Notes under the pieces: generated by a model
Database searches by the model: none
The model's input: only the letters and a program-made list of their open reading frames with translations
What the model was told of the DNA's origin: nothing
Translations under genes and position numbers: made by a program
Source of the DNA: an uncultured Bacteroidales bacterium
GTDB lineage: Bacteria; Bacteroidota; Bacteroidia; Bacteroidales; P3
DNA length: 64,000 nucleotides
Direction: 5' to 3'
Assembly (NCBI GenBank): GCA_905234695.1
Contig: CAJOHZ010000001.1
Location: 1-64,000 of the forward strand
In this document: in pieces, positions 9,116-18,933 of the stretch
Position numbering within the stretch: the stretch's first letter is position 1
How the letters are laid out: the number at the start of each line of letters is the position of its first letter

Positions 9116-11029
9116 ATGAAAAAACTGATATACCTCATACCGTTCCTGCTGCTGGGCTCGCTATTGCACGCCCAAATCGCCGATTTCGAAGTCGTCGTGA
9201 CCAAGAAGACCGCCCAGCTGCCGTCATACCCCATGGCCTATGTCGACAACCCGCTGAAGTATTTCAGCGTCACCATCACCAACAATACCGGTATGCCGGC
9301 CGACGTATACCTCTCTTGTGCGATGAAATTCAACGGCCACCGTATTGTCTACAGCGACACGACACCCACCCCCCAGCCCATCGTCCTCAGTCCCGGCCTT
9401 AACGTTATGACCGACCAGATACTCGATGCGCATTTCAGCCGCGACCGTATGAATCTCGATGCCGAGGGAATGGCCGCCGCGCTGCCCAACTACGCCGACC
9501 TCTACACCCAGCTCTCGGCCGCCACCCGCCTGCCCGAAGGCGACTACCAGCTGTCGCTCTTTGTCCACCCTTGGATTGACGCCTCCACCTACACACCGCC
9601 AAACACCGAAGGCAGCATGGACGAGGACTTCGAAATTCTCTACTCCGGCACACCGCCCGAGCTGATCACCCCCCTCTCGGAACAGGTGAACTGGGGCGCC
9701 AACCAGCGCATTGACTCACGCGACCGCACCCGCAAAACCCACAAGACCACCAAGCGCGAGGACGACTTCTCGTTGCTCACCGGCATGGGGCGCAACAGCA
9801 CCCGCAACGTGCTCACTCCCCAGCGAAAACTCACCTTCCGCTGGTCGCCCGTCATCACCACCAGTACCCGCAACCCACAGTTCGAATACACCCTCAAAAT
9901 CGTGGCCGTCATGCCGCAGCAGAACGCACAGGACGCCATCGAACACAACCCCGTGGTCGTCACCATGACCACCAAGAACACCTACTGCATCATCGACACC
10001 TTGGTGGACATGAAATACCAGTTCGAACAGGGTTCCAGCTACGCCGTGCAGGTGCAGGCACAGTACATCCGACAAAATACCGAGGGCATCGCCGGAGCCT
10101 TCGAGGACATCGAAATCTCCAATGAGGGAAAGAGCCAGGTGGTCAGCTTCTCGTGGGGTAAGGCCAAATACAGCATCGCCTACGACGAACTGCGCGCCCC
10201 CCTCGACACCGCCATCCTCGAAGTGCGCTATCAAGACAACATCCAGCAGCTGCTGCGCAAAACCAAATTGCCACAAATCCTCAGCCCGGCCGACATCGTC
10301 AGCCCCGACACCTTTGACATCTCCTTCAGCCGCATGGGGTGGACCCCCGTCACCGGCCCCGACATCACCGATGTAAAGTATACCGCCCGCATCTACGAGT
10401 ACAAGGGAGAGACCGAATGCACCCTCAACCAGCAGCCCGTGTCGAAGAAAAACCAGATGATTGAAGGACACTACTACTACCTGGATGTCGAGACCGCCAT
10501 CACCTACCACTACCTGTGGGATACCACCTACGCCGTCGTACACTATGTCAACGGCATCGAGGCCGACACCGAGAGCGAGACGGTGCACGGCGAGCGCGAC
10601 GGCTCTGTGGTGCGCCATGTAGGCAAAGTGTTCCTTTATGGTACCCAGAAAGCCGAGGAACACGACCGCAAGTACGAAACCCCCGGTGTGGGCCTGCGCC
10701 TGACCGCCAACTACGACAAGGACTCCTCCTGCATCCACCTCAACTGGTACCACCACTACAAGAGCAAAGCAGGCGACAAGAAAAGCCGCGACAAGAAAAA
10801 ATCCAAAGGCATGTTCCACGCCGTCGTCTACCGCTCCATCGACGGGAGTCCCTTCGTCGGCATCGCCGCCCTCCCCTCCGACCAGGAAAGCTACACCGAC
10901 CGCGACGTGCAGCCGGGCCAGACAGTGCGCTACTTCATCAAGCTGCACCTCACCCAGTACAAGCAGTCAAAACCCTCCAACACCACACGCACCATCGTTC
11001 CTGGCAACAGCGTAAAAGCAAAAAAATAA
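9116..11029 (+). CDS. Exported multidomain protein, possibly TANFOR-like
   Basis: A signal peptide (MKKLIYLIPFLLLGSLLHA) precedes 615 residues of beta-rich sequence. The first part (about 20-215) reads ITNNTGMPADVYLSC, like an immunoglobulin-type module. The middle (about 240-430) and the end (about 555-620, VVYRSIDGSPFVGIAALPSD then QTVRYFIKLH) look like FN3-type repeats. A Lys-rich patch lies at 558-580. The layout recalls TANFOR-domain proteins of Bacteroidales, but I cannot confirm that. It sits directly behind the barrel gene, which suggests a shared complex at the outer membrane. Confidence 0.6.
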   Translation: MKKLIYLIPFLLLGSLLHAQIADFEVVVTKKTAQLPSYPMAYVDNPLKYFSVTITNNTGMPADVYLSCAMKFNGHRIVYSDTTPTPQPIVLSPGLNVMTDQILDAHFSRDRMNLDAEGMAAALPNYADLYTQLSAATRLPEGDYQLSLFVHPWIDASTYTPPNTEGSMDEDFEILYSGTPPELITPLSEQVNWGANQRIDSRDRTRKTHKTTKREDDFSLLTGMGRNSTRNVLTPQRKLTFRWSPVITTSTRNPQFEYTLKIVAVMPQQNAQDAIEHNPVVVTMTTKNTYCIIDTLVDMKYQFEQGSSYAVQVQAQYIRQNTEGIAGAFEDIEISNEGKSQVVSFSWGKAKYSIAYDELRAPLDTAILEVRYQDNIQQLLRKTKLPQILSPADIVSPDTFDISFSRMGWTPVTGPDITDVKYTARIYEYKGETECTLNQQPVSKKNQMIEGHYYYLDVETAITYHYLWDTTYAVVHYVNGIEADTESETVHGERDGSVVRHVGKVFLYGTQKAEEHDRKYETPGVGLRLTANYDKDSSCIHLNWYHHYKSKAGDKKSRDKKKSKGMFHAVVYRSIDGSPFVGIAALPSDQESYTDRDVQPGQTVRYFIKLHLTQYKQSKPSNTTRTIVPGNSVKAKK

Positions 11030-11033
11030 GCAA

Positions 11034-12089
11034 ATGACTCCGAAGCAACTAGGATATTATATGCCCGCCGAATGGGCCGAACACCAAGCCACCTGGCTCA
11101 GCTACCCCCACAACGAAGACTCCTGGCCGGGCAAGATTCAAACCATCTTCCCCTCCTACCACCTCTTCGTCAAAACCCTCGCCGAAGACGAGGAAGTGCA
11201 CATCAACGTCAACGACCGCCGGATGCAGGAACATGTGGCCGAAGAGCTCGACCGCATCGGCACCCGCATGGAGCACATCCACCTCCACCTCTTCCCCACC
11301 AACGACGCCTGGTGCCGCGACCACGGCCCTGCCTTTCTCCTCAATCGGAATGACAACCGGCAGGCCATCGTCAACTGGAACCACAACGCCTGGGGCGGAA
11401 AATACCCCTACGAGCTCGACACCCAGATTCCCCTCCACATCCACCGCTACCTGCGTGAGAGCGGCAACCCCCGCTACGCCAACCTCGACCTCTTCGAGCC
11501 CAATATCGTCATGGAAGGGGGCAGCATCGATGTCAACGGAGCCGGCGACCTCCTCACCACCACCTCCTGCCTCCTCAACCCCAACCGCAACCCACACCTC
11601 GACCGCGACGCTATCGAGACCTACCTGCGCGACTACTACGGGGTGGACAACATCATCTGGCTTGGCGACGGCATCATGGGCGACGACACCGACGGCCATG
11701 TCGATGACCTCAGCCGTTTCGTCTCCCCCGACACCATCGTCACCGCCGTCGAAGAAGACCTCTGGGACGAGAACTACGAAGCCCTCCAGCGCAACCTCAA
11801 AACCCTCAAGAAATGCCGCCTCGCCAACGGCAAACAACCCACCATCGTCGAACTTCCCATGCCCGACATGGTCTTCTACGATAACCAGCGACTACCCGCC
11901 AGCTACGCCAACTTCTATCTTGCCAACAAGAAAGTGATATTCCCCACCTACCGTTGTCTGACCGACAACGAGGCGGCCTATATTCTCGAAGCCTGTTTTC
12001 CCGACCGCGAGGTGGTGGGTATCGACAGCACCGACATCGTGTGGGGCCTCGGCAGTTTCCACTGCCTGAGCCAACAGCAGCCCAGATAA
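11034..12089 (+). CDS. aguA: Agmatine deiminase
   Basis: It converts agmatine to N-carbamoylputrescine and ammonia, the first step of the agmatine route to putrescine. The 351 residues show WLSYPHNEDSWPG near the start, NDAWCRDHGPAF (about 90-101), a GDDTDGHVDD active-site block, and the catalytic Cys344 in GLGSFHCLSQQQP. The usual form of that last block is GGGNIHCITQQ, so this copy is slightly diverged but the nucleophile is kept. It starts four bases after the preceding gene. Its partner amidase is convergent and ends only 11 bases away. Confidence 0.93.
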   Translation: MTPKQLGYYMPAEWAEHQATWLSYPHNEDSWPGKIQTIFPSYHLFVKTLAEDEEVHINVNDRRMQEHVAEELDRIGTRMEHIHLHLFPTNDAWCRDHGPAFLLNRNDNRQAIVNWNHNAWGGKYPYELDTQIPLHIHRYLRESGNPRYANLDLFEPNIVMEGGSIDVNGAGDLLTTTSCLLNPNRNPHLDRDAIETYLRDYYGVDNIIWLGDGIMGDDTDGHVDDLSRFVSPDTIVTAVEEDLWDENYEALQRNLKTLKKCRLANGKQPTIVELPMPDMVFYDNQRLPASYANFYLANKKVIFPTYRCLTDNEAAYILEACFPDREVVGIDSTDIVWGLGSFHCLSQQQPR

Positions 12090-12100
12090 ACGGCAGCCGT

Positions 12101-12964
12101 TCAATCAATATACCTTTTCAGTATCGGCCCGTAACTGTCAATGCGGCGGTCGCGGTAGTAAGGCCAGTGGCGGCGGTAGTGGTCTGTCTGGTCCAAGTCA
12201 AGTTCCTCGATATGCAACGCCTCCTCCAGATGGGGCGCCTGGTACAGCACCCGCCCGAAGGCATTGGTGATGAAACTACCACCCCAGAACTGCATCCCGC
12301 CCTCGCGGCCCGTGCGGTTCACGCTGACCACCGGCACCCCGTTAGCCACCGCATGGCTGCGCTGGATGGTCTGCCATGCCTCGTACTGCTCGCGGTTGTC
12401 GGCCTCGTCCTGACGCACATCCCAGCCGATAGCCGTGGGGAAGAAAAGAATCTGCGCCCCCATCAAGCTGGTAATGCGGGCAGCCTCGGGATACCACTGG
12501 TCCCAGCAAATCAGCACGCCCAACGTGGCGTAGCGTGTCTTGAAAACCTTGTAACCCAAGTCACCAGGGGTGAAATAAAACTTCTCGTAATACCCCGGGT
12601 CATCCGGAATGTGCATCTTGCGGTACTTGCCGAGGTACGACCCGTCGGCATCGATAACCGCCGTCGTGTTGTGGTACACCCCCTCGGCGCGTTTCTCGAA
12701 GAGCGAACACACCATCACCACGCCCAGCTCCTTGGCCAGCTGCATGAAATGTTGACAGGTAGGGCCTTCAGGAATAGCCTCGGCCAACTGGAAGTTTTGA
12801 TAACGCTCCTCGTCGCAGAAATACAGCGACGCGAAAAGTTCCTGCAGACAGACAATCTGCGCTCCACCGGCGGCCAGCTCGCGCACCCGTTCGGTATAAC
12901 GTTCGATATTCCGTTCCTTGTCGGCCGTACAGGCCATCTGGGCAATTCCTACCTTCACTTTCAT
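12101..12964 (-). CDS. aguB: N-carbamoylputrescine amidase
   Basis: A nitrilase-superfamily amidase of 287 residues that hydrolyses N-carbamoylputrescine to putrescine, CO2 and ammonia. The catalytic triad is readable: Glu in CLQELFAS, Lys in YRKMHIPDD and Cys in LICWDQWYPEAAR. The start MKVKVGIAQMAC at 12964 fits the family; the open frame extends upstream into the promoter and should not be used. It faces aguA, so the two-step pathway is encoded by a convergent pair rather than an operon. Confidence 0.93.
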   Translation of the reverse strand: MKVKVGIAQMACTADKERNIERYTERVRELAAGGAQIVCLQELFASLYFCDEERYQNFQLAEAIPEGPTCQHFMQLAKELGVVMVCSLFEKRAEGVYHNTTAVIDADGSYLGKYRKMHIPDDPGYYEKFYFTPGDLGYKVFKTRYATLGVLICWDQWYPEAARITSLMGAQILFFPTAIGWDVRQDEADNREQYEAWQTIQRSHAVANGVPVVSVNRTGREGGMQFWGGSFITNAFGRVLYQAPHLEEALHIEELDLDQTDHYRRHWPYYRDRRIDSYGPILKRYID

Positions 12965-12991
12965 GTCGATTATATGCTTTGTTTCGGTTTG

Positions 12992-12999
12992 CAAAGATA
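12992..12999 (-). promoter_or_regulatory. aguB promoter -7 box
   Basis: TATCTTTG on the minus strand, 28 bases before the aguB start. A possible -33 GTTG lies at about 13017-13020, 17 bases upstream of the box. Confidence 0.65.
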
Positions 13000-13038
13000 C
13001 GACATTTTTTTGAAAACAACGGATTTTCCACCCCACCC

Positions 13039-13068
13039 TTGCCAATCAAAAAAAAATTTGTATCTTTG
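13039..13068 (+). promoter_or_regulatory. Promoter for the 41-residue membrane peptide
   Basis: TATCTTTG at 13061-13068 with TTG at 13039-13041 (19-base spacing). It is divergent from the aguB promoter and 47 bases before the small gene's ATG. Confidence 0.65.
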
Positions 13069-13115
13069 CAAAAAAATTTAATACACTTGTATCACTAATA
13101 CATAGCAACATAAAA

Positions 13116-13241
13116 ATGGAAAAAGAAGAATTCCTTAATAAAATGAGGAAAATGGCGTATTACTTCGCCATCGGTTTATTGGTACTATTAGGTGTATACA
13201 TACTTAGACAAATCTTGATTATAATCAGTCTATTTATTTAG
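13116..13241 (+). CDS. Small single-pass membrane protein (41 aa)
   Basis: This short frame starts MEKEEFLNKMRKMAYYFA and continues as one hydrophobic helix (about residues 14-41, including IGLLVLLGVYIL). The N-terminus is charged. It has its own Bacteroidota promoter at the right distance, ends with TAG and lies 30 bases before glyS. I do not recognise the family. The promoter, the sensible charge-then-helix layout and its position make a real gene likely; it could also be a leader of glyS. Confidence 0.55.
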   Translation: MEKEEFLNKMRKMAYYFAIGLLVLLGVYILRQILIIISLFI

Positions 13242-13271
13242 TCGGTAAAACAATCATTCATTATATTAACT

Positions 13272-14801
13272 ATGGCAAACCAAGAAGAAATCTTCAAGAA
13301 GGTCGTCTCCCATGCCAAGGAGTACGGCTTCATTTTCCCCTCCAGCGAAATTTACGACGGTCTCGGCGCCGTGTACGATTACGGCCAGTTGGGCACCGAA
13401 CTAAAAAATAATATCAAACAGTACTGGTGGCGTTCGATGGTGCAGTACCACGAGAACATCGTCGGCATCGACTCCGCCATTTTCATGCACCCCCGCATCT
13501 GGAAGGCCTCGGGCCACGTGGATGCCTTCAACGACCCCCTCATCGACAACCGCGACAGCAAGAAGCGCTACCGCGCCGACGTCCTCATCGAGGATTATAT
13601 CGCCAAAATCGAGGAGAAAATCAACAAGGAGTGCGAGAAGGCGCACAAGCGCTTCGGCGACGCTTTCGACCGCCAGCAGTTCGTCACGACGAACGCCCGC
13701 GTGCTGGAGCACCAGAAGCAGATTGACGAAATCCACGCCAAATACGCCGAGCTGATGAACGCCAACGACCTCGCCGGCCTGAAACAACTCATCCTCGACC
13801 TCGGCATCGTATGCCCTATCAGCGGCACCCGCAACTGGACCGACGTGCGCCAGTTCAACCTCATGTTCGCCACCAAGATGGGTAGCGTGATTGACGACAG
13901 CGACACGCTCTACCTCCGTCCCGAGACGGCCCAGGGCATCTTCGTGAACTTCCTCAACGTGCAGAAGAGCGGCCGCATGAAGATTCCCTTCGGCATCGCC
14001 CAGATAGGCAAGGCCTTCCGCAACGAGATTGTGGCCCGCCAGTTCATCTTCCGCATGCGCGAGTTCGAGCAGATGGAGATGCAGTTCTTCGTCCGTCCCG
14101 GCAGCGAGCTGGAGTGGTTCAAATACTGGAAAGAGGAGCGACTGAAATGGCACCTCGCCCTCGGTATCCCCGCCGAAAAATACCGTTACCACGACCACGA
14201 GAAGCTGGCGCACTACGCCAACGCCGCCACCGACATCGAGTTCGAGTTCCCCTTCGGCTTCAAGGAGCTGGAAGGCATCCACAGCCGCACCGACTTCGAC
14301 CTGAGCCGCCACAGCGAGTTCAGCGGAAAGAAGCTGCAGTATTTCGACAGCGAGCTCAACGAGAGCTACACGCCCTACGTCATCGAGACCTCCATCGGCG
14401 TGGACCGCACCTTCCTGGCCATCTTCAGCCACGCCCTCTGCGACGAGACGCTGGAGGACGGCTCGGTGCGCACGGTGCTGCGACTGCCGGCCAGCCTCGC
14501 CCCCTACAAGGCCGCCATCCTGCCGCTGGTGAAGAAGGACGGCCTGCCCGAAAAGGCCCGCGAAATCATGGACGACCTCAAGTACGACTACATGCTGCAG
14601 TATGACGAGAAGGACGCCATCGGTCGCCGCTACCGCCGTCAGGACGCCATCGGAACCCCCTTCTGCATCACCGTCGACAATGACACGCTCAACGACAACA
14701 GCGTCACCGTGCGCCACCGCGACACGATGCAGCAGGAGCGCGTCGCCATCGACCGTCTGCACGCCTATCTGCATGAGCACATCCAAGTCATCAAGAGATA
14801 A
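13272..14801 (+). CDS. glyS: Glycyl-tRNA synthetase (single-chain, class II)
   Basis: It charges tRNA-Gly with glycine in the cytoplasm. The 509-residue protein is the homodimeric type found in Bacteroidota, archaea and eukaryotes, not the alpha2beta2 type. Class II motifs are clear: an N-terminal block (RRFGDAFDRQQF is an internal insertion), then RPETAQGIFVNF, FRNEIVARQFIFRMREFEQ, and GVDRTFLAIFSHA near the third motif. The C-terminal anticodon-binding domain runs from about residue 410 (RLPASLAPYKAAILPL). Length is close to the family norm. Confidence 0.95.
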   Translation: MANQEEIFKKVVSHAKEYGFIFPSSEIYDGLGAVYDYGQLGTELKNNIKQYWWRSMVQYHENIVGIDSAIFMHPRIWKASGHVDAFNDPLIDNRDSKKRYRADVLIEDYIAKIEEKINKECEKAHKRFGDAFDRQQFVTTNARVLEHQKQIDEIHAKYAELMNANDLAGLKQLILDLGIVCPISGTRNWTDVRQFNLMFATKMGSVIDDSDTLYLRPETAQGIFVNFLNVQKSGRMKIPFGIAQIGKAFRNEIVARQFIFRMREFEQMEMQFFVRPGSELEWFKYWKEERLKWHLALGIPAEKYRYHDHEKLAHYANAATDIEFEFPFGFKELEGIHSRTDFDLSRHSEFSGKKLQYFDSELNESYTPYVIETSIGVDRTFLAIFSHALCDETLEDGSVRTVLRLPASLAPYKAAILPLVKKDGLPEKAREIMDDLKYDYMLQYDEKDAIGRRYRRQDAIGTPFCITVDNDTLNDNSVTVRHRDTMQQERVAIDRLHAYLHEHIQVIKR

Positions 14802-14807
14802 CACACC

Positions 14808-15755
14808 ATGAATAAAGACCTTGTCCGCCGCATCGTCACCCTCCTTATCGTATGGTTGGCGTTTTATGTCTGCACGCTGATTGTCACGGCACTCCTTCCC
14901 TACCTACTGAAAAACTGCGACCCCTACCTGACTCTCTTTGGACATGAGACCCAAATCAACACCTGGGTCTTCTTCCATCGGCTGATGAGTCGCATCCCTG
15001 ACATCGCCCTCATCGGCGTGCTGATAGCGGATATGGCCAAGCGACAACACACCTTCGATATCGCCGACTTCTTTGCGCTTGTCGTCACCCTGCTCATCGG
15101 ACTCCCCGGGGCACTAATTTACATTCTGGTGCCCCAGCGGCACGTCCTCTATGGCGGCCTGCTGAGTATCAATGCCATCATAACCGCCTTGATTACCTAC
15201 AGAGCCTTACCTCCGGTCCTTTCGGAGTATCTGTCGAACTACAGCACATATATCTGGCTTTTGGTCAACAGCGCCATCATGGCAGTGATGATAATCGAAA
15301 CCATCCGCAACGCCCCCACGGTGGCCAAGAAGCTACCGCTGCTGGTGCCGATCGGACTCTACTTCCCCGCCTGCAGCATCCTGCTGCGATTCCTCCTGGA
15401 AGACCCCGAGGTCGACATCCGCACCCTGAAGTGCTACACGCTTCCGCTCCTCGTCCTGTCGATACTGTTCGTGCTCGACAGCATTGCCTTGAAAGCGGTC
15501 TCTCCCTATATCGAAGGTAACTACACGTTCTACGAAGCTCACGCCGTAACCCTTGCCGTCGTGAACCTCTTCACGAGCCTGTATTTCTTCGTCGTCATGC
15601 TGTGCGACCGCCGTGTGCGGGCGGTACGCCAATACGGCTGGCTGGCCGTCGGAGGGCTCTTCGCGCCCAATCTGCTCTTCTCGGTGGCCCGCTTCTGCCC
15701 CACCCGCAACGCCGAGGCCCTGCCTCCCACCGCACCGCAAGAGAACCTCAATTAA
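14808..15755 (+). CDS. Polytopic membrane protein of unknown function
   Basis: The 315 residues contain about seven to eight predicted transmembrane helices, for example IVTLLIVWLAFYVCTLIVTA, a helix around residues 85-110 (FFALVVTLLIGLPGALIYIL) and one near 260 (AVVNLFTSLYFFVVMLC). No catalytic motif is visible. It begins six bases after glyS, so it is translated from the same transcript. Its stop codon TAA (15753-15755) merges with the left end of a MITE copy, so the terminus may have been set by the insertion. Confidence 0.6.
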   Translation: MNKDLVRRIVTLLIVWLAFYVCTLIVTALLPYLLKNCDPYLTLFGHETQINTWVFFHRLMSRIPDIALIGVLIADMAKRQHTFDIADFFALVVTLLIGLPGALIYILVPQRHVLYGGLLSINAIITALITYRALPPVLSEYLSNYSTYIWLLVNSAIMAVMIIETIRNAPTVAKKLPLLVPIGLYFPACSILLRFLLEDPEVDIRTLKCYTLPLLVLSILFVLDSIALKAVSPYIEGNYTFYEAHAVTLAVVNLFTSLYFFVVMLCDRRVRAVRQYGWLAVGGLFAPNLLFSVARFCPTRNAEALPPTAPQENLN

Positions 15756-15917
15756 GAAACTGTTTAAATTAATCCAATGTTTTTCTTAAGACATCAAAAC
15801 GGCATCTTTCCCTCCTTTTCTCGGTCACAATGGACCCCCATTGCTCCCTCAAAAAGAAGAAAAATCTGCTCGCCTTGCTGCATAACAAAATCCATCAATT
15901 AAATTTAAACAGTTTCT
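15755..15917 (+). repeat. MITE-like repeat, copy A (163 bp)
   Basis: The ends are 16-bp perfect inverted repeats (AGAAACTGTTTAAATT). The interior is shared with copies B, C and D and includes a small palindrome, CAATGG with CCATTG. No open frame of substance is present, so it must be mobilised by an enzyme encoded elsewhere. It abuts the stop of the preceding gene. Confidence 0.85.
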
Positions 15918-15968
15918 AATTCATTCAATAAAATTCCATTCAATCAACCTAATCAACCCATTAAGCCT

Positions 15969-18860
15969 ATGAAACGCCTTTCTCTTCTAGTTCTTGGTCT
16001 ATCGTTCTTTGTGGCCCTCGCCACCCCGGCCTCGGCACAGCAGAAACTCCCCGTCGAGACGTTCACCCTCGACAACGGACTCAAGGTCATCCTCTGCGAA
16101 GACCATGAACAACCCAAAGTCTACGGAGCCGTGGTTGTCCACGCAGGCTCCAAGGACGAGAAACCCACCGCCACCGGCGTGGCGCACTATTTCGAACACA
16201 TGATGTTCAAGGGCACCGACCGCATCGGCACCACCAACTGGAAGAAAGAGAGTCTCTACCTCGACAGCATCAGCCAGGCCTACGACCGCCTGCACGCCAC
16301 ACAGGATGCCGCCCAACGGCACGACATCCAGCTGGAAATTAACCGGCTGAACATCGCCGCCTCGCAGTATGCCATCCCCAACGAGGTGGATGTCATCCTG
16401 CAGAAGATGGGCTGCACCGGGCTCAACGCCGGCACCAACTACGACTACACCGTATACTACAACACCCTGCCCTCCAACCAACTCGCCAACTGGATGGATG
16501 TGTATGTAGAGCGTTTCCGCAACCCTGTCTTCCGCCTCTTCCAGAGCGAGCTCGAAGCCGTCTACGAGGAGAAGAACATGTACGAGAACGACCAACTGTA
16601 CGACTTCCGCCAGAACATCCTCGCCGAGTCCTTCGGCGAGCACCCCTACAGCCGCGATATTATCGGATTGGGCGAACACCTCAAGAACCCGCAGCCCTCG
16701 GAGATGATGGAGTTCTTCCGCACCTACTATGTTGCCAACAACATGACCCTCATCCTGGTGGGCGACTTCAAGAGCGCCGAGGCCAAACGCCTCGTCAAAC
16801 AGAAGTTTACCGCCTGGCAGAGCGGCCAGCTACCCCCAAAGCCCACCTACCAGTTGCCCGACTTCGCCACCCGCAAAATCAAGGATGTCCGGCAGACCCC
16901 CATCAAGGTGGGCATCATGATTTTCCCCGGAGTCAAACAGAGCGACCCCGATTATCTGCCCCTTGAGATGCTCAGCTCCATCCTCGGCGGCGGAAGCGGC
17001 CTGCTGGACCGCGCCTCCACCAATGGCGACCTCATGGCAGCACAACTCATCCCACTCTCGCTCGAGGATGCCGGCAGCACCGCCGTCCTCTACATTCCCA
17101 AACTCATCGGACAGAGCCACGAAGAGGCCGAAGAGATTGTCTGGACCTGCATCGACTCCATCCAACAGGGTAACTTCTCCGACGAACTCATCGAGGCCAT
17201 CAAATACCGCACCCTCGTCAGCCGCCAGCAGCAGGTGGAGAACTACAGCCGCATCTCATCGCTCCTGCTCTCCCTCGAACTGGAACGCTCCAGCTACGAC
17301 GAATGGCTCCGCGACGGCGAACGGTGGCAGAACCTCACCCGCGAGGACATCATCCGCGTGGCCAAGAAATACTTCGACCGAAACCACTGCACCCTTGTCC
17401 GCTCCAAGATGGGATTCCCCTCGCACGATGCCGCCGTCAAGCCCGACTGGGAGCATCTGGAGGCTCAGAACAAAGAAGCCCACTCGGACTTCGCGATGAT
17501 GATTGCCGCCAACCTGCCCGACCCCATCCGTCCACAGGTCATCGACATCAACAGCGAGGTGGCCGTCATGCCGCTGGGCGACCACTTCAAGTTCTACAGC
17601 GCCCCCAACCCCCGCAACGATGTCTTCAACCTTAATATCACCTACAACTACGGCACCCTCGACAACGCCGACCTGGACCGCGCCACCCAGTACCTAAGTA
17701 ACCTCGGCACCGGCAACCTCGACCTGCAGGATTTCAACCTCGCCCTCGATAAACTGGGAGGCTCCGTCTACATCTCCTCCGGAAACGACCAGTCAACCCT
17801 CAGAATCAGCGGACTGGAGGAGAACTTGGATTCCATCCTCGCCCTCGTCCACCGCTGGCTTGTGGAGCCCCGCCACGATGCGAAGCAGATTGACATTATC
17901 GTCGACGGCATCAAAACCTCCGAGAAGGCCTCCAAAGACAACTCGGACATGTGGACCTCCGCCATATACGATTATGTCTTCTTTGGCGACCGCTCCGACT
18001 TCAGGGAGAAGACCCCCTACAAACAATGGAAGAAACGCACCGGCGAGCAACTGCACCAGGAGGTGATGCAGATTTTCACCCGCAACGGCTATGTCACCTA
18101 TACCGGCAACGGCTCCGTCAACCACATCGCCGAATTACTGCAAGCGTATGGGCTGGTGGGCGACAACGTCACCGACATGCCCCGCCGCGCCAAGAAACGC
18201 ATCACCTACGACAGCCCCCAGATTTTCTATGCCTCCAACCGCAAGTACCTACAGTCCGATATCGACTTCGTTGCACCCAGCATCGATTTCGACACCACCG
18301 ATGAGGCTGCCTGTATCCTCTTCAACGAGTACTTCGGGGGCGGCATGAGCAGTATCGTCTTCCAAGAGATACGCGAGTTCCGCTCGCTCGGCTACAGTAC
18401 CTACGGTAACTTCTCATGGGACCGCTACCGCCGTAACCCCGCACGCCTCTACTGTTTCCTCGGCACCCAGTGCGACAAGACCATCGACGGCATCGAGGCC
18501 ATGCGCGAACTCATCGTCACCTTCCCCAACCGTCCCGAAAAGCTGCAACCCGCCATCGAGCACTGCGTCGCCACCCGCAACAGCAACTACATCAACTTCC
18601 GCAGCCTGCCCAGCACTGTACAATACTGGACAGAGGACTTGCATTGGAACGCCGACCGCCGCAACGAAATCACCGAGAAAATCGGCACCTTCACCATGGA
18701 AGACATGCAGGCCTTCCACGACAAATACATCAAAGGCCGCCCCTTGGTCATCTCCATTTCGGGCAACGCAAAGAAATTCGATGTCAAGGCACTCCGCTCC
18801 GCCCTCGGCCCCAACACCAAGGTCACCAAGGTAAAATACGGCCAGATGTTCCGCTACTGA
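15969..18860 (+). CDS. M16 family zinc metallopeptidase (two-domain, exported)
   Basis: The 963-residue protein has a signal peptide (MKRLSLLVLGLSFFVALATPASA) and is probably periplasmic. The inverted zinc motif HYFEH sits at residues 73-77, and the third ligand Glu is in the block ELEAVYEEKNMYEND about 125 residues later. The second M16 half (about 500-963) has no HxxEH and is the usual inactive half that helps bind peptides. Glycine-rich GGGSGLLD and GGGMSSIVFQEIRE loops belong to the two halves. It probably degrades peptides in the cell envelope. It is followed by a bidirectional terminator. Confidence 0.92.
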   Translation: MKRLSLLVLGLSFFVALATPASAQQKLPVETFTLDNGLKVILCEDHEQPKVYGAVVVHAGSKDEKPTATGVAHYFEHMMFKGTDRIGTTNWKKESLYLDSISQAYDRLHATQDAAQRHDIQLEINRLNIAASQYAIPNEVDVILQKMGCTGLNAGTNYDYTVYYNTLPSNQLANWMDVYVERFRNPVFRLFQSELEAVYEEKNMYENDQLYDFRQNILAESFGEHPYSRDIIGLGEHLKNPQPSEMMEFFRTYYVANNMTLILVGDFKSAEAKRLVKQKFTAWQSGQLPPKPTYQLPDFATRKIKDVRQTPIKVGIMIFPGVKQSDPDYLPLEMLSSILGGGSGLLDRASTNGDLMAAQLIPLSLEDAGSTAVLYIPKLIGQSHEEAEEIVWTCIDSIQQGNFSDELIEAIKYRTLVSRQQQVENYSRISSLLLSLELERSSYDEWLRDGERWQNLTREDIIRVAKKYFDRNHCTLVRSKMGFPSHDAAVKPDWEHLEAQNKEAHSDFAMMIAANLPDPIRPQVIDINSEVAVMPLGDHFKFYSAPNPRNDVFNLNITYNYGTLDNADLDRATQYLSNLGTGNLDLQDFNLALDKLGGSVYISSGNDQSTLRISGLEENLDSILALVHRWLVEPRHDAKQIDIIVDGIKTSEKASKDNSDMWTSAIYDYVFFGDRSDFREKTPYKQWKKRTGEQLHQEVMQIFTRNGYVTYTGNGSVNHIAELLQAYGLVGDNVTDMPRRAKKRITYDSPQIFYASNRKYLQSDIDFVAPSIDFDTTDEAACILFNEYFGGGMSSIVFQEIREFRSLGYSTYGNFSWDRYRRNPARLYCFLGTQCDKTIDGIEAMRELIVTFPNRPEKLQPAIEHCVATRNSNYINFRSLPSTVQYWTEDLHWNADRRNEITEKIGTFTMEDMQAFHDKYIKGRPLVISISGNAKKFDVKALRSALGPNTKVTKVKYGQMFRY

Positions 18861-18880
18861 CCTTCCCTAACGAAAAAGAG

Positions 18881-18921
18881 AGAGAGCCGCAGATGTGAAC
18901 GCATCTGCGGCTCTCTGTTTT
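18881..18921. terminator. Bidirectional rho-independent terminator
   Basis: A 15-bp perfect stem (18881-18895 with 18902-18916) around a six-base loop. T-runs follow on both strands: GTTTT on plus and CTTTTTCG on minus. It serves the convergent M16 peptidase and GH25 genes. Confidence 0.9.
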
Positions 18922-18933
18922 AACTTAGGTGAC

